A DNA stretch of 64,000 bases from Actinernus sp. WN-2022 (GCA_030867875.1 JAOWCC010001589.1:83909537-83973536); one strand, 5' to 3'; positions 53,601-57,776 are shown, counted from the stretch's first letter. A program made the numbers and translations. Notes: a model not told the origin generated them from the sequence alone.

Positions 53601-56600
53601 ACTTCTCAGGCCGATGTCACCCTTTGTCCAATTAAAGTTGCGTATTTTTACACGTGACGAGCTCTGCCAATCGTGGAACAGTATGCACTTTCTGCATGTA
53701 AACATTGAAATACAATGGCGGTGGCACCAAAACTTGCTGTTTATTAAAGCGAAGTAATTAAAAACTTAAAACCGCAATATTTGTTCATAAAATCATCAAT
53801 GACAAACAAAGTGTCCCTTTGATATTTCAATATTTTTTTCTTAACAGCCTCTGAAGTTCATAACTACAGTAGTAGATATTCCTCAAGACAAAACATGTAC
53901 AGGCCTAGCTATGCCGGGCTATGGCTAGAACAAATTATGGATTATTTGCATTTAGATTTCATGGCACACAAGTTTGGGAATGTATTTGTATCCCATTAGA
54001 AATTAAAATCCTAAGGAATAGAATATTTAAGAAAGCCTATAAGAAGTACCTGTTGATGAATCAGACATGAATTAAGCATAAAGCTATAAACAATACTGAA
54101 GGCACTTAGAGTACAAATGTATCGGCACCAACAAAACCTGGATCGGATCGGACCGGATCCGATCCGATCCGATCCGTTCCGATCCGATCCGTTCCGTTCC
54201 GATCCGATCCGATCCAGGTTTTGTTGGTGCCGTGTATACGTACACGATTTTGCTGCTTGTATAAAATCCATTGTTTATTATTTGCTTCACATAACTTGTT
54301 AACTTTCATTCACATGGCCAACTCGAAACTTTGTTACTTTGGCCTCTGCACACAAAACTGTACTGAACGTCATCGAGATACACTGTAATTCTAGACAGAA
54401 TGCTTTTTCCAATATTCGGTTATTAACTAATTCGCGAACCACTTTCGTGAAAATAAATGGAGCAGACGAAAGACCAAATGGAAGAACTGTAAAAACAAAG
54501 AATTTGCTTACTCCGTTGAAACACCAAGAAAACCCAAGAAAGGATTGATGTTCTAACAATATATCGATATGAAGGTAGCCGGACTTAAAGTGCCTATGAA
54601 GCTTATTTTTTTTATTTTAGATATCAATTCTACATCAAGTGAATAGTAGAATGGTACAATATATCTTGCTTTGAATGCTGTGCCGCTGAGTTAAGGAGGT
54701 TTTAATATCCAAAATGCTAATTACATGACGTCAGGGGAGGTATCTGCAATCACTTAGTGGTTGTGAATGGGCGTTTCTACTGATATAGGAAAACAAATTT
54801 CTAAAATCATTTTATTTCAACCATGGGTATAACACTGATAATTTAAAAAAAAAATTGTTTAATTGTAACAAAAAAAAATGTATAATAATTGATGCCTCCC
54901 CTGACGTCATGTAATTAGCATTTTGGATATTAAAACCTCCTTAACTCAGCGGCATAGCATTCAAAACAAGATATATTGTACCATTCTACTATTCACTTGA
55001 TGTAGAATTGATATCTAAAATAAAAAAATAAGCTTCATAGGCACTTTAAGGTCAAATTTAAACATGAATTTATCAGTCATATGGAAGATAATTATTGGCT
55101 ACTCTTATATCTTCAAACTTGATCTTTTGCTTCCATAGGTCAGCGGAAGTTAACATGTCTTAGATCGAGAATCAACCTATTCTTGCCTGACGTTTGCACC
55201 GATACTGATAATGGGTTGATCACGATTGGACAACAATAGAAATATTGCGTGGATGTTGCACGAAAGTTAGACTATATAGAGTCAAACTTCATGCAACATC
55301 AGGCAACATCGTTTAATAAGGTGGTCAAACGGATGCAACATTTTCATGCAACCGGCAATGTTGCATGAAAATTTTAATAATTTGTGTCCGTTTGCCCAGG
55401 GCTTTACAGCACGGTTACAGCACGGTTACAGCACGGTTACAGCACGGTGACGGACATGCCGTAGTTTGTCCTACTCATCCGAAATTTGCTCTAGTGGTAG
55501 TAAATATGGTGCAAATCTACAGTATTTCTTTAATCAGCAACTGGACCATCAAATTTCCAGCGTGTCTCGCTCAAAAATTCCAGAAACAAGATGAAATGCG
55601 TACAGTGATTGCATGTGACAATGGAGTGGTTCCGTCCACTTTCAGTGTGTTGGACATACAGGAGGGAGAGCAGCCTCAGAGAAAGTGGTTTTGCCCCACC
55701 TGTAGCAAACTAGTTGAACAGTTTTTCAAATGTATGTCCAAGCTAGCCTGCAAACAGGCCTGTTTGCAGGCTACATGTGCATCTACACCAGTATTTGGTA
55801 TTATGTTTCATTAAACACAAGAACTTTCGACAATCAAGCGTCATATAGCATACTGATTCACGTCAGCGCTATAAAAATACATAAGACAAGAAATAAAATT
55901 GTTCTCGTAGTGCCCCAGGGATTAGAGGTTTTCTTACATTGGGGACTTTTTTAAATCAAATCAATTGGGGGTTCAATTGATAAGTGCATAACAATCTCGA
56001 GCATAAATACATTTTTATGCCGCACGTAAAACTCGGTATGTTATGACTTATGTTATACCATCAGCCCTTGTCCCCAGGCTCTCATCATGTATTTTTTTTT
56101 CAAAATGGCGGCCGTTTTCACTCCATAGTAAAATGCCTGACAAACTCTCGCAAAGTGAAATATATTTTTATTTTGAGTCGGTTTATGTTATTGACCTACG
56201 TAAAGTTCCTACGGCAGAACATTTCGACTTAGGTTTCCCGCCGACACGTATATTTTATAGACCTCTCAAAATCTACCGTAGACCTCTAGATTTCGCTTTC
56301 AAGATGTTTTGGCCATTCTTCTTGCCGCGGGGCGACAGGTAATGCTGCGCATGTCCAGTCAGCGGTAGAAATCCCGGGAGCAGCTCTAAACTGATGTTCC
56401 TAAATGATTTCTGTTTAAAAACTTGACACAAGAGTTATGAGTTTTATTAGTTTAGTAATCAAGCCAATTAAATTTGGGATTGGCCCATGCGTGATGATGT
56501 GCGCAAGCAAAATGATGTGCGCATGCGTGATTTTCCGGTGAAATTCACGCATGCGCAAGCGTTTTGCAGACGAAGTGACGTCACGATATCCAGCCGCGCG

Positions 56601-57776
56601 TAAACGAAAAGCCTGGGGACGAGGCTATATATTTAGCAAGATAACACATTTTGACTGCCGTATAACTTTACTAACTTGTAGGGGAGAGCGGTCATACTGA
56701 GAGAAGGTAAAACGGTTGAGGACGTTATTCCCCTCCACATACCAGAAGGTTCTCTCCGAGCAATGGCGGGACCGGACCCGCGGGATAAAGAACCCAACCA
56801 AGGGATCGATACCATAATACTCTACGCCACAACAGTGCCTGTGAACTGCGAGTCGCTGCTCCAGTCTCCTATCGAGACGGAATCGGAACTGGTTGAAAGG
56901 GGTTACGTAGGAACGGTAACAAAGATCTTTCATTTTTAATGCTTTGTATTTATTTTAACTACATTTAAGGCCATCCCTATTTTTTCCGTTTCTCATCGTC
57001 CGACCGAACCATTTTTGTGGCTTTTTGTAAAAATAGAATACAAATTGGGGGGAGAGGTGGGGGTGAAGAAACCCTAGAGAAAAGAAGACTCAGGAATTGT
57101 CTACTGCCTTTATTTGTAATTCCATGTTTGTAGCGTATAACGGACGACGACATCGATGGTTTCGTCGTCCATGTTGGTTTGTAACCTCGCCTGCGCAACC
57201 GCGCCTTATTAGTTCCAGTCTCTCAGCGCATTTTTTTTTTCTCACCCGACCGACCGACCCAATTTTTGAAAACCCCACCGATGAGAAACGGAAAAAAGAA
57301 TAGGGATGGCCTAACCTATTTTAGGTATTAATCTCTAAAACAAACTTCTACGTCGTTTCTTCCCCGGTATTTTATATTGATGTTATTTATATTCCGTTGC
57401 GCCACCAATATAGGTATTTCAAAAGGAGTAATTGTAACCGATATTCTTATTTATAATGTCAAACTTATCAACAACAACAACAACAACTTTATTTGTACTC
57501 TCTACTCTCTTAATATAACTTGCTAGGCTAATTAAAATTAATCCTCATACTCAAGTGATGTTTTTTTTCTTCCAAGGCACATTATAAACTGAGTTTGTTT
57601 TATACTTCCCTACTCTCTTCCAGGAGAATTTGAACCCTTTAGACACTTTCCTACTATTCCTCCATGGCAGATGCGTTTTAAAACGTAAAGATTTCCAGTG
57701 GTTGATGGTAAAGCGAGTATTCGCCGTGCTAAAGAACACGGACCCGGAGGCAGGTGAACCAGACAACGTACCATAG
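15368..57776 (+). CDS. Caspase-fold (peptidase C14, metacaspase-like) protease with DUF4384-like C-terminus, 12 coding exons, 722 aa
   Basis: Joined exons give 2169 nt: 722 residues plus TAG, with every intron GT-AG and in phase. Residues about 8-250 form a caspase-fold peptidase. The strand ALLVAP opens it, the catalytic His is H86 in FYYSGHGH, and the catalytic Cys is C144 in FDCCYSG, where metacaspases usually have His in place of Y145. Residues about 250-480 are charged and beta-rich (LSDGVYDVFEATV). Residues about 528-640 resemble DUF4384, with DIYICILV, DGSVIMLYP and a closing LHIPEGSLRAMAGP block. The start ATG sits in AGCCATGG and has an in-frame TAG ten codons upstream. No signal peptide or membrane span is evident, so it is probably cytosolic. 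By analogy with C14 relatives it would be a Cys endopeptidase; target, regulation and role in cell death are unknown. Known animal C14 proteases are caspases and paracaspases, so this architecture is unusual. A transcript would settle the exon chain. Confidence 0.87.
15708..15850 (+). CDS. Protease exon 2
   Basis: Encodes residues 3-50: the first core strand (SALLVAPSY) and a YGQENDIQFMKDTV helix typical of the start of a C14 p20 domain. Acceptor CACAAG, donor AAG/GTAGAG, phase 0 at the end. Confidence 0.8.
16634..16804 (+). CDS. Protease exon 3, catalytic His
   Basis: Encodes residues 51-107, including VVLFYYSGHGHYH with the catalytic His86 and the following DEGIIPSD loop. Acceptor TTCTTCACAG, donor CAG/GTAGTT. 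Intron 3 that follows is 14.3 kb and almost entirely mobile DNA. Confidence 0.88.
16843..17072. mobile_element. Palindromic MITE in intron 3
   Basis: Starts TAGCTGATATTACGG and ends with its exact complement. About 100 bp on each side match, including GAACGCCTCACTTC and its complement near 16918 and 16999. Loop of about 40-50 bp. No gene. It lies 38 bp after the exon 3 donor. Confidence 0.85.
17090..17612. mobile_element. MITE with GCGGCAAAACGT termini
   Basis: GCGGCAAAACGTTAGGCGCA at the left and the complement of the right end (GCGGCAAAACGTCACGCGCA) form inverted repeats, followed by TGCGCTTTTGAT / TGCACTTTTGAT. An inner ACGTACC palindrome pair lies near 17200 and 17500. About 520 bp, non-coding. 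Confidence 0.7.
17946..18062. repeat. GAGCAACTTTT degenerate repeats (left block)
   Basis: Several GAGCAAC(T)n copies on the + strand. A second block of the same motif lies at about 20870-21045, suggesting one array split by the intervening insertions. Confidence 0.6.
18155..18809. mobile_element. TTAA-flanked MITE, 655 bp
   Basis: Terminal inverted repeats GGCCTGGTTCA... are bordered by TTAA at 18151-18154 and 18810-18813, within a CATG-TTAA...TTAA-CATG context. TTAA duplication suggests a piggyBac or Kolobok mobilised element. The tip differs from the AGTGCC family at 495 and 54589. No coding capacity. Confidence 0.8.
18858..19027. mobile_element. Short palindromic element
   Basis: About 85 bp on each side are reverse complements, from TAGGTAATCATACGGTTTCG to CGAGAAATCGTATGATTACT, with the core GCACGAGCCCGCAGGGCGAGTGC. 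Non-coding, probably a MITE. Confidence 0.75.
19314..20504 (-). pseudogene. Crypton-type tyrosine recombinase (DUF3504) pseudogene
   Basis: Read on the minus strand. Residues from 20504 downward give a conserved block (FSIGEIRCPVALF, GPFYLSV, VVWYKVQPMGVN). A stop and a frame change occur around 20150-20235, then RARKTVVSKL leads into SSEPGIAKVTGHRNVQS and NHYDEANEQKQ, the Crypton/DUF3504 tyrosine-recombinase C-terminal region with the catalytic-type Tyr. The C-terminus is split by a 394-bp MITE and resumes at 19364 with PPCKRRYHILESDSDSD and a stop at 19314-19316. The 5' part is missing. Such enzymes integrate DNA through a Tyr nucleophile; this copy is dead. Confidence 0.75.
19373..19766. 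mobile_element. hAT-like MITE with poly-G termini, copy 1
   Basis: Begins CCCGGGAGGGGG and ends in a C tract with CCGG. It is flanked by a perfect 8-bp repeat AGGAATTG (19365-19372 and 19767-19774), as expected for hAT-type transposition. Internal TACCTTTTAGGGG-like motifs recur. It interrupts the Crypton pseudogene near its C-terminus. A second copy is at 41606-41940. Confidence 0.85.
20505..21582. other. Intronic: GAGCAACTTTT block and unassigned DNA
   Basis: 20870-21045 holds T-rich repeats of GAGCAACTTTT matching those at 17946-18062. 20500-20760 contains TGATTGGCT/AGCCAATC-type boxes. A TATATAGCGCTTATC stretch near 21299 resembles dispersed invertebrate repeat tails. No gene is supported. 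Confidence 0.4.
21583..21737. mobile_element. Small MITE, GGCCAAAGCCG inverted repeat
   Basis: CCGCCTCTGATCTATTCGGG at the left pairs with the complement of CTGAATAGAGGCGG at the right, each followed by GCCAAAGCCG-type sequence. A partial relative is at about 21064-21112 (CCATTCAGGCCAAATC). Confidence 0.6.
21738..22694. other. Intronic, nothing recognised
   Basis: No supported gene or named repeat. The last ten bases (22685-22694, AATTCTGTAG) are the left flanking repeat of the adjacent large palindrome. Confidence 0.4.
22695..25225. mobile_element. 2.5 kb near-perfect palindrome with 10-bp flanking repeats (MULE-like)
   Basis: Arms of about 1.1-1.3 kb (22695 to about 23830, and about 24085 to 25225) are nearly identical in inverted orientation. 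Even a 61-residue open frame is repeated identically on both strands (22955-23140 and 24814-24999). The tips share TGACTAAAACTACACACGAG. The direct repeat AATTCTGTAG flanks it (22685-22694, 25226-25235). Very long inverted repeats with 9-10 bp target duplication are known for Mutator-like elements, but no transposase is present. Outer ends carry the GAACACGAGT minisatellite and a G/C tract; inner arms carry ATGATCCC-type repeats with indels. Confidence 0.8.
22714..22831. repeat. GAACACGAGT decamer minisatellite
   Basis: About twelve perfect decamers inside the left arm of the palindrome. The right arm (25125-25207) holds fewer copies, so the array changed length after the arms formed. Open frames over it are artefacts. 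Confidence 0.95.
25236..25859. other. Intronic, nothing recognised
   Basis: No supported coding region or repeat. Confidence 0.4.
25860..26556. mobile_element. GATCG-rich DNA element
   Basis: Inverted ends (TAATCACTACGATCGTTG at the left, complement of CAGCGATCGTAGCGATTATA at the right) are followed by matching AAAAATTGGCCCAGCGATCG. Multiple GATCGTAGCGATC-type palindromes fill 25880-26070 and 26445-26540. The middle (26100-26440) is unrelated sequence with no recognised gene. No target duplication was resolved. Confidence 0.7.
26557..27809. other. Intronic, mostly unassigned
   Basis: A short (TATG)n run near 27028-27046 may be a LINE tail. 27540-27650 resembles, reversed, part of the MITE at 17090-17612. 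No gene is supported. Confidence 0.35.
27810..30466 (+). pseudogene. Decayed L1/Tx1-like LINE ORF2
   Basis: A chain of frame-shifted pieces in correct order: pre-RT region (EIRWFGIQFSNRREK at 27820), ALKILKL then FPGTDG (28370-28415), IISLIPKKNK (28636), NTDYKIASAAITKRI (28720-28760), an FIDF/K-A-DSIEWPFLQKA block (28885-28940), a GVRQ-like segment (29060), GIKVGKSEIK (29158), SINKSKTDAMWLGRDK (29320), then after a nested MITE VNWPKYPIKALG (29720), FVWNKKPPKIKIST (29990), YGGFEMID (30048) and SFYYKQWHQAGIVYVHDL (30360). Several stops and shifts are present and the YADD box is not intact, so it is inactive. The order and motifs match L1/Tx1-type reverse transcriptases, distinct from the LINEs at 6430 and 48228. 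Confidence 0.8.
29367..29703. mobile_element. MITE nested in the L1-like pseudogene
   Basis: Inverted termini AATAGACCAGTTCGCGGTTA, then ATTCCGACATTTTGAAA, about 60 bp each and nearly identical, bracket a 220-bp interior. LINE coding resumes on the far side, so the MITE inserted after the LINE. Target duplication is not clear. Confidence 0.85.
30467..31110. other. Intron 3 end, nothing recognised
   Basis: No gene or repeat is supported before the exon 4 acceptor (TGATTTCAG at 31102-31110). Confidence 0.4.
31111..31290 (+). CDS. Protease exon 4, catalytic Cys
   Basis: Encodes residues 108-167. VWVTFIFDCCYSGYIYRG carries the catalytic Cys144 and the helix that follows. Acceptor ATTTCAG, donor CAG/GTAACA, phase 0 on both sides. 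Confidence 0.88.
31437..32255. mobile_element. Foldback element with hairpin tips
   Basis: Each end is a self-complementary hairpin of about 64 bp (31437-31500 and 32192-32255) beginning TCAGGCATGTTTT and ending AAAACATGCCTGA. The two ends also match each other over further inner sequence (TTGCCGTTTT...CCTTTCAA). TA follows the right tip and precedes the left. A second inverted pair (GACAGTTTAAGACTTTTCTG near 31567 and its complement near 31885) suggests a nested insertion. Non-coding. Confidence 0.75.
32256..33178. other. Intron 4 remainder
   Basis: No gene supported. 32940-33010 carries CCGCTGGCC and CGCGCGGGCTCTGG, related to the palindrome at 47594-47659. Two TGCGCATGCTCA-CCGTTATTTGT copies sit at about 33026-33050 and 33076-33100. 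Confidence 0.4.
33179..33423 (+). CDS. Protease exon 5
   Basis: Encodes residues 168-249 (partial last codon). FFYFAACSSVEVAIE and FFTLAFKNVMKKL are the late strand and helix of the C14 fold, followed by RVSYKALF. Acceptor TTTTTTCAG, donor CAG/GTAAAA, ending in phase 2. Confidence 0.88.
33424..36615. other. Intron 5, first part
   Basis: A direct repeat of about 43 bp (GCAAACAAAAACTTGAGAAA...) occurs at about 33675-33717 and 33905-33948. 35395-35620 holds a dispersed repeat listed separately. Otherwise no gene or structure is supported. Confidence 0.4.
35395..35620 (+). mobile_element. Dispersed repeat, inverted relative at 46690-46880
   Basis: Contains GTGCAATCTGATTGG twice, GGCGCCAAATCGCGAC and GTGCCGGCCAAATGCCTGGC. 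The same blocks occur in reverse order and complement at 46690-46880, with CACATTGCACC, GCCGGCAACCAATC and GGCCAGGCCTTTGGCCGGCA. Class unknown. Confidence 0.5.
36616..37071. repeat. 14-bp minisatellite (GCATGTGTCATGTT)n
   Basis: About 32 copies with a few truncated or duplicated units near 36735-36760 and 36890-36905. As 14 is not a multiple of 3 and the unit has no stop in any + frame, all three + frames stay open with the same 14-residue cycle. The long Cys/His/Met-rich frames here are therefore not genes. Confidence 0.95.
37072..38009. other. Intron 5, last part
   Basis: Nothing recognised before the exon 6 acceptor. Confidence 0.4.
38010..38107 (+). CDS. Protease exon 6
   Basis: Encodes residues 249-282 (split codons at both ends): SLIMRECRREGNHIQTPQFE closes the peptidase region. 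Acceptor TTCTTTCAG, donor ACAG/GTCAGT; starts in phase 2 and ends in phase 1. Confidence 0.85.
38108..39068. other. Intron 6
   Basis: Contains TTATCTATC-type microsatellite stretches (38195-38225, 39005-39055) and two ACGCGG(A/G)CTCTGATTGGTT blocks near 38240 and 38320 that look like a dispersed repeat. No gene. Confidence 0.45.
39069..39337 (+). CDS. Protease exon 7
   Basis: Encodes residues 282-371 of the middle region: VKDYNQSTKQVILDAG, LLSDGVYDVFEATV, then an acidic/lysine run (GDEDENKNKK). The pattern 'V.AG...L.DGVYDVF' resembles the beta domain after the peptidase in some microbial and fungal C14 proteins. Acceptor TTTCAAAG, donor AGC/GTGAGT. Confidence 0.85.
39849..40063 (+). CDS. Protease exon 8
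   Basis: Encodes residues 372-443: GCLAYLKTPGSLRVNVLVQP and an acidic C-terminal stretch. Ends AAAGA/GTAAGT. A TAA reads through in frame just past the donor, so intron retention would truncate the protein. The splice to exon 9 restores a long frame and is preferred. Confidence 0.83.
40361..40526. mobile_element. Short MITE with CAGGGGCGTA termini
   Basis: CAGGGGCGTAGCCAGG at the left and TAGGTACGCCCCTG at the right are inverted repeats, with inner GACGCAC pairs. hAT-like tips (CAGGG) are common in marine invertebrate MITEs. No 8-bp duplication was resolved. Confidence 0.65.
40805..41128 (+). mobile_element. Dispersed repeat, inverted copy of 5431-5680
   Basis: Starts near CTCGGGCTGCCTGTGGCAG and ends near GGATATTTCAACTGGCG. 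Shares ordered blocks with 5431-5680 in the opposite orientation. Non-coding as far as visible. Confidence 0.6.
41606..41940. mobile_element. hAT-like MITE with poly-G termini, copy 2
   Basis: Begins CCCGGGG with a long G tract and ends in a C tract plus CCCGGG. It is flanked by a perfect 8-bp repeat CGCGCGAC (41598-41605, 41941-41948). Shares ATATAAAAGGGGTAGGGATG and TGTCTGTGTTTGAT with copy 1 at 19373-19766. Confidence 0.88.
41949..42819. other. Intron 8, unassigned
   Basis: Open stretches (for example 42159-42365) read on both sides of the MITE as if part of one older open frame, but I cannot name a family. Confidence 0.35.
42820..43340. repeat. Degenerate tandem array with TGACGTCA and CACGTG
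   Basis: Four units of about 113-130 bp share GGACAGACATGG, GTCCCTATCAATCAC, TTAGTGGTGATGACG, then ATGACGTCATCGGTCACGTG and AAGTACATGCCCA. Each holds a CRE palindrome (TGACGTCA) about 6 bp from an E-box (CACGTG). More units lie at 44227-44280 and 45285-45660. Confidence 0.85.
43365..44213. mobile_element. Insertion splitting the CRE/E-box array
   Basis: Ends CCTGAGTATC at the left and its complement at the right, followed inward by a G/C-biased AGAAGG.AA.AG inverted match. The direct repeat TTACCCCACGATT flanks it (43350-43362, 44214-44226). The array unit resumes at 44227. The interior has an open stretch (43695-43892) without a known family. Confidence 0.55.
44227..45284. other. Intron 8: array remnant and a hypothetical ORF
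   Basis: 44227-44280 is one CRE/E-box unit. A minus-strand frame (44263-44631, 122 residues, acidic middle) overlaps it at the 3' end. Its N-terminal 80 residues look protein-like (MTVNVKPFMPEVSLFFEQ) but match no family I know. Confidence 0.3.
45285..45660. repeat. CRE/E-box tandem units, second block
   Basis: Three further units similar to 42820-43340 (GACAGACATGG, TTAGTGGTGATGACG, ATGACGTCATCGGTCACGTG). They are more diverged, and some copies have lost the E-box. Confidence 0.8.
45661..46689. other. Intron 8, unassigned
   Basis: A short (TG)n near 46288-46306; otherwise nothing supported. Confidence 0.35.
46690..46880 (-). mobile_element. Dispersed repeat, inverted relative of 35395-35620
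   Basis: Carries the complement of the same ordered blocks (GGCCAGGCCTTTGGCCGGCA, TTGCGCCGGCAACCAATCAC, ACAGTGCAATCTGATTG) as 35395-35620. Confidence 0.5.
47075..47362. repeat. 43-44 bp minisatellite, about 6.5 copies
   Basis: Unit contains GTAGCAATTATGTTCCTTGG and CTTGATAGGGTTGACTTCCG, with spacings of 44, 43 and 43 bp. No meaning as coding sequence. Confidence 0.9.
47594..47659. mobile_element. 66-bp palindrome (MITE core)
   Basis: GAGCCCGCGATCGTTTGGCC and its near-complement GGCCAAAAAATCGCGGGCTC surround a short ACCAATATCTGTATATTGGC centre. A relative is at about 32940-33010. Confidence 0.8.
47769..48022 (+). CDS. Protease exon 9
   Basis: Encodes residues 443-528: a basic segment (WVARRNRHVILPP), then MAENLGRFLRYEMGLKQ, LLNVSLKITKCNKVP and VEKGLKGEDLFTG. 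The first base completes Glu443 with exon 8. Acceptor ACAATCAG, donor ACAG/GTGATG, ends in phase 1. An internal Met at 47842 could be mistaken for a start. Confidence 0.82.
48175..48227 (+). repeat. 53-bp inverted duplication, left copy
   Basis: From GAGTCAGGTGCATGG to AACCCGCATAG. The complement recurs at about 50454-50506 with one mismatch. The minus-strand LINE fills the space between. Confidence 0.85.
48228..50340 (-). pseudogene. Frame-shifted LINE reverse transcriptase, minus strand
   Basis: Read from 50340 downward. KLKIGKSPGIHNI and LLRIFNKVLSSGQYP lead into IPLHKKGDQDDVNN and HRGITLSSSLSK (50226-49930). A shift near 49925 leads to CFIDFSKAFDSIPRSKL, GVKQGCILSPTLFNLF and CLLYADDLV (49930-49388). 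A second shift near 49420 leads to the C-terminal part with CQKCDKQEVEYELHFVLRC (49388-48357). The 3' end is a (GATA)n/(CTAT)n array at 48224-48243. It is related to the LINE at 6456-8399 in motif order. Catalytic residues survive, but two frameshifts and 5' truncation make it inactive. Confidence 0.85.
50341..50506. repeat. Hairpin and right copy of the 53-bp inverted duplication
   Basis: GCATAGCTTTTATATGG (50339 on) is the complement of CCATATAAAAGCTATGC (50444-50460), with a G tract (50368-50384) in the loop. 50454-50506 is the reverse complement of 48175-48227. Confidence 0.8.
50765..50964 (+). CDS. Protease exon 10, DUF4384-like region
   Basis: Encodes residues 528-594: IKQEIPVDGSGDALVYQVTN then DIYICILVYQLDGSVIMLYP, the pattern of DUF4384 modules found beside C14 domains. 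Acceptor TTATACAG, donor GAG/GTAATG, phase 0. The donor lies inside the first unit of a minisatellite. Confidence 0.87.
50947..51596. repeat. 73-83 bp minisatellite containing the exon 10 splice donor, 8 copies
   Basis: Each unit runs ATC(C/T)ACCCAATGAG/GTAATGTGG... to CATAGACATACACATTAC. GAG/GT lies at 50965, 51042, 51125, 51198, 51281, 51364, 51447 and 51526. Only the first donor keeps the protein open; reading on meets TGA at 50998-51000. Confidence 0.93.
51597..51745. other. Intron 10, unassigned
   Basis: Nothing recognised. Confidence 0.4.
51746..51914 (-). pseudogene. LINE 3' fragment (zinc-knuckle region)
   Basis: Minus-strand reading gives LRRIWPKRHTEIEDEKHFLI then RCNSYTSTRNQLFDVL. 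This corresponds to the C-terminal zinc-knuckle part of the LINE at 6456-8399, with the first Cys pair damaged. Interrupted upstream by the MITE at 51915. Confidence 0.65.
51915..52067. mobile_element. MITE with CAGGGACGGCG termini
   Basis: CAGGGACGGCGGTGGGGGAG at the left and CTGCGCCGTCCCTG at the right are inverted repeats with G/C-rich inner flanks. hAT-like tips; no clear target duplication. Sits against a LINE fragment. Confidence 0.65.
52330..52520 (+). pseudogene. LINE reverse-transcriptase fragment
   Basis: Reads FESVSREKLVDKLAKAGIRQ then DISAVKLDQLLSDNFRCYQG and EKQGCSL. It matches the palm segment between the FDS and KQGC motifs of the other LINEs, without flanking domains. Confidence 0.7.
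52545..52719. mobile_element. MITE with AGGGG-GGATCCAGG termini
   Basis: TGAGGGGTGGATCCAGGATT at the left pairs with the complement of CTAAATCCGCCCCTG at the right. Interrupts the LINE fragment directly after its KQGC motif. Non-coding. Confidence 0.65.
52847..53112. mobile_element. Foldback with splice-like motifs in its arms
   Basis: AACTCCGTTTACTAGCCAGA (52850 on) and its complement (to 53108) bound arms of about 100 bp around TTCTTTTCGGAGCTCC. Each arm carries CAGTGGCAAGGTAAGT, a strong donor-like sequence, one in each orientation. Confidence 0.8.
53113..53342. mobile_element. Foldback with CCACAGGTAGCCCAAGC ends
   Basis: CCACAGGTAGCCCAAGCTTG (53113) and its complement (ending about 53341) bound a 230-bp unit. 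A third copy of the tip (CCACAGGCAGCCCAAGC) lies at 52785-52801, so the previous foldback sits between two tips. Confidence 0.7.
53343..54124. other. Intron 10, unassigned
   Basis: Nothing beyond short open stretches without a recognised family. Confidence 0.4.
54125..54230. mobile_element. 106-bp GGATCG mini-element
   Basis: Fully palindromic overall: GCACCAACAAAACCTGGATC at the left, complement at the right, CCGAT/CCGTT pentamers between. Its ends are identical to those of the 1.0 kb element at 3467-4477. Confidence 0.85.
54231..54584. other. Possible polyprotein-like scrap
   Basis: The minus strand at 54300-54559 reads FLGFSWCFNGVSKFFVFTVL followed by PFGLSSAPFIFTKVVRELV, the pattern of LTR-retrotransposon (Ty3-like) reverse transcriptases. 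Only this fragment of about 85 residues is present. Confidence 0.55.
54589..55045. mobile_element. TTAA-flanked MITE, second member of the 495-1047 family
   Basis: Tips AGTGCCTATGAAGC inverted at both ends, TTAA at 54585-54588 and 55046-55049, arms of about 155 bp nearly identical. Arms include CATGACGTCAGGGGAGG. Same tip as 495-1047, but shorter with a different interior. Confidence 0.88.
55046..55470. other. GCAACAT-rich stretch and CAGCACGGTTA repeats
   Basis: ATGTTGCAT/GCAACAT motifs cluster at 55250-55370, like subterminal repeats of a DNA element whose other end was not found. 55398-55452 has four copies of an 11-bp CAGCACGGTTA unit. Confidence 0.55.
55470..55740 (+). other. Hypothetical protein-like stretch
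   Basis: An open frame (within 55365-55814) reads KQDEMRTVIACDNGVVPSTF then VLDIQEGEQPQRKWFCPTCS, with a CPTC zinc-type pair. Codon use looks gene-like from about 55570. No splice partners or family were recognised. It lies inside intron 10 and does not fit the protease frame. Could be a gene fragment carried by a transposon. Confidence 0.3.
55744..55773. repeat. Perfect 30-bp palindrome
   Basis: TAGCCTGCAAACAGG followed exactly by its complement with no loop, at the end of the hypothetical stretch. Confidence 0.9.
55774..56681. other. Intron 10, last part
   Basis: A GCGCATGCGTGA / TCACGCATGCGC stem-loop lies near 56520-56552; otherwise nothing supported. Confidence 0.4.
56682..56915 (+). 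CDS. Protease exon 11
   Basis: Encodes residues 595-672: AVILREGKTVEDVIPLHIPE, LRAMAGPDPRDKEPNQ and IDTIILYATTVPVNCESLLQ, finishing the DUF4384-like module (the closing 'P.G...A...D' and 'D.I...AT' strands). Acceptor CTTGTAG, donor ACG/GTAACA; phase 0 on both sides. The minus-strand frame here is a shadow. Confidence 0.85.
56966..57312. mobile_element. MITE in intron 11
   Basis: AGGCCATCCCTATTTTTTCC and its complement (ending 57312) form about 33-bp termini, followed by ACCGACC-type inner matches. The centre has a GACGACGACATCGATGGTTT hairpin. Non-coding. Confidence 0.75.
57624..57776 (+). CDS. Protease exon 12 (terminal)
   Basis: Encodes residues 673-722 and stop TAG (57774-57776): ENLNPLDTFLLFLHGRCVLK, RKDFQWLMVKRVFAVL and an acidic tail. 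Acceptor CTCTTCCAG. Phase 0 entry agrees with exon 11. Confidence 0.82.
   Translation, partial: ENLNPLDTFLLFLHGRCVLKRKDFQWLMVKRVFAVLKNTDPEAGEPDNVP

Noticed and set aside
56625..56933. Minus-strand 102-residue frame
   Set aside because: Shadow of protease exon 11 on the opposite strand.
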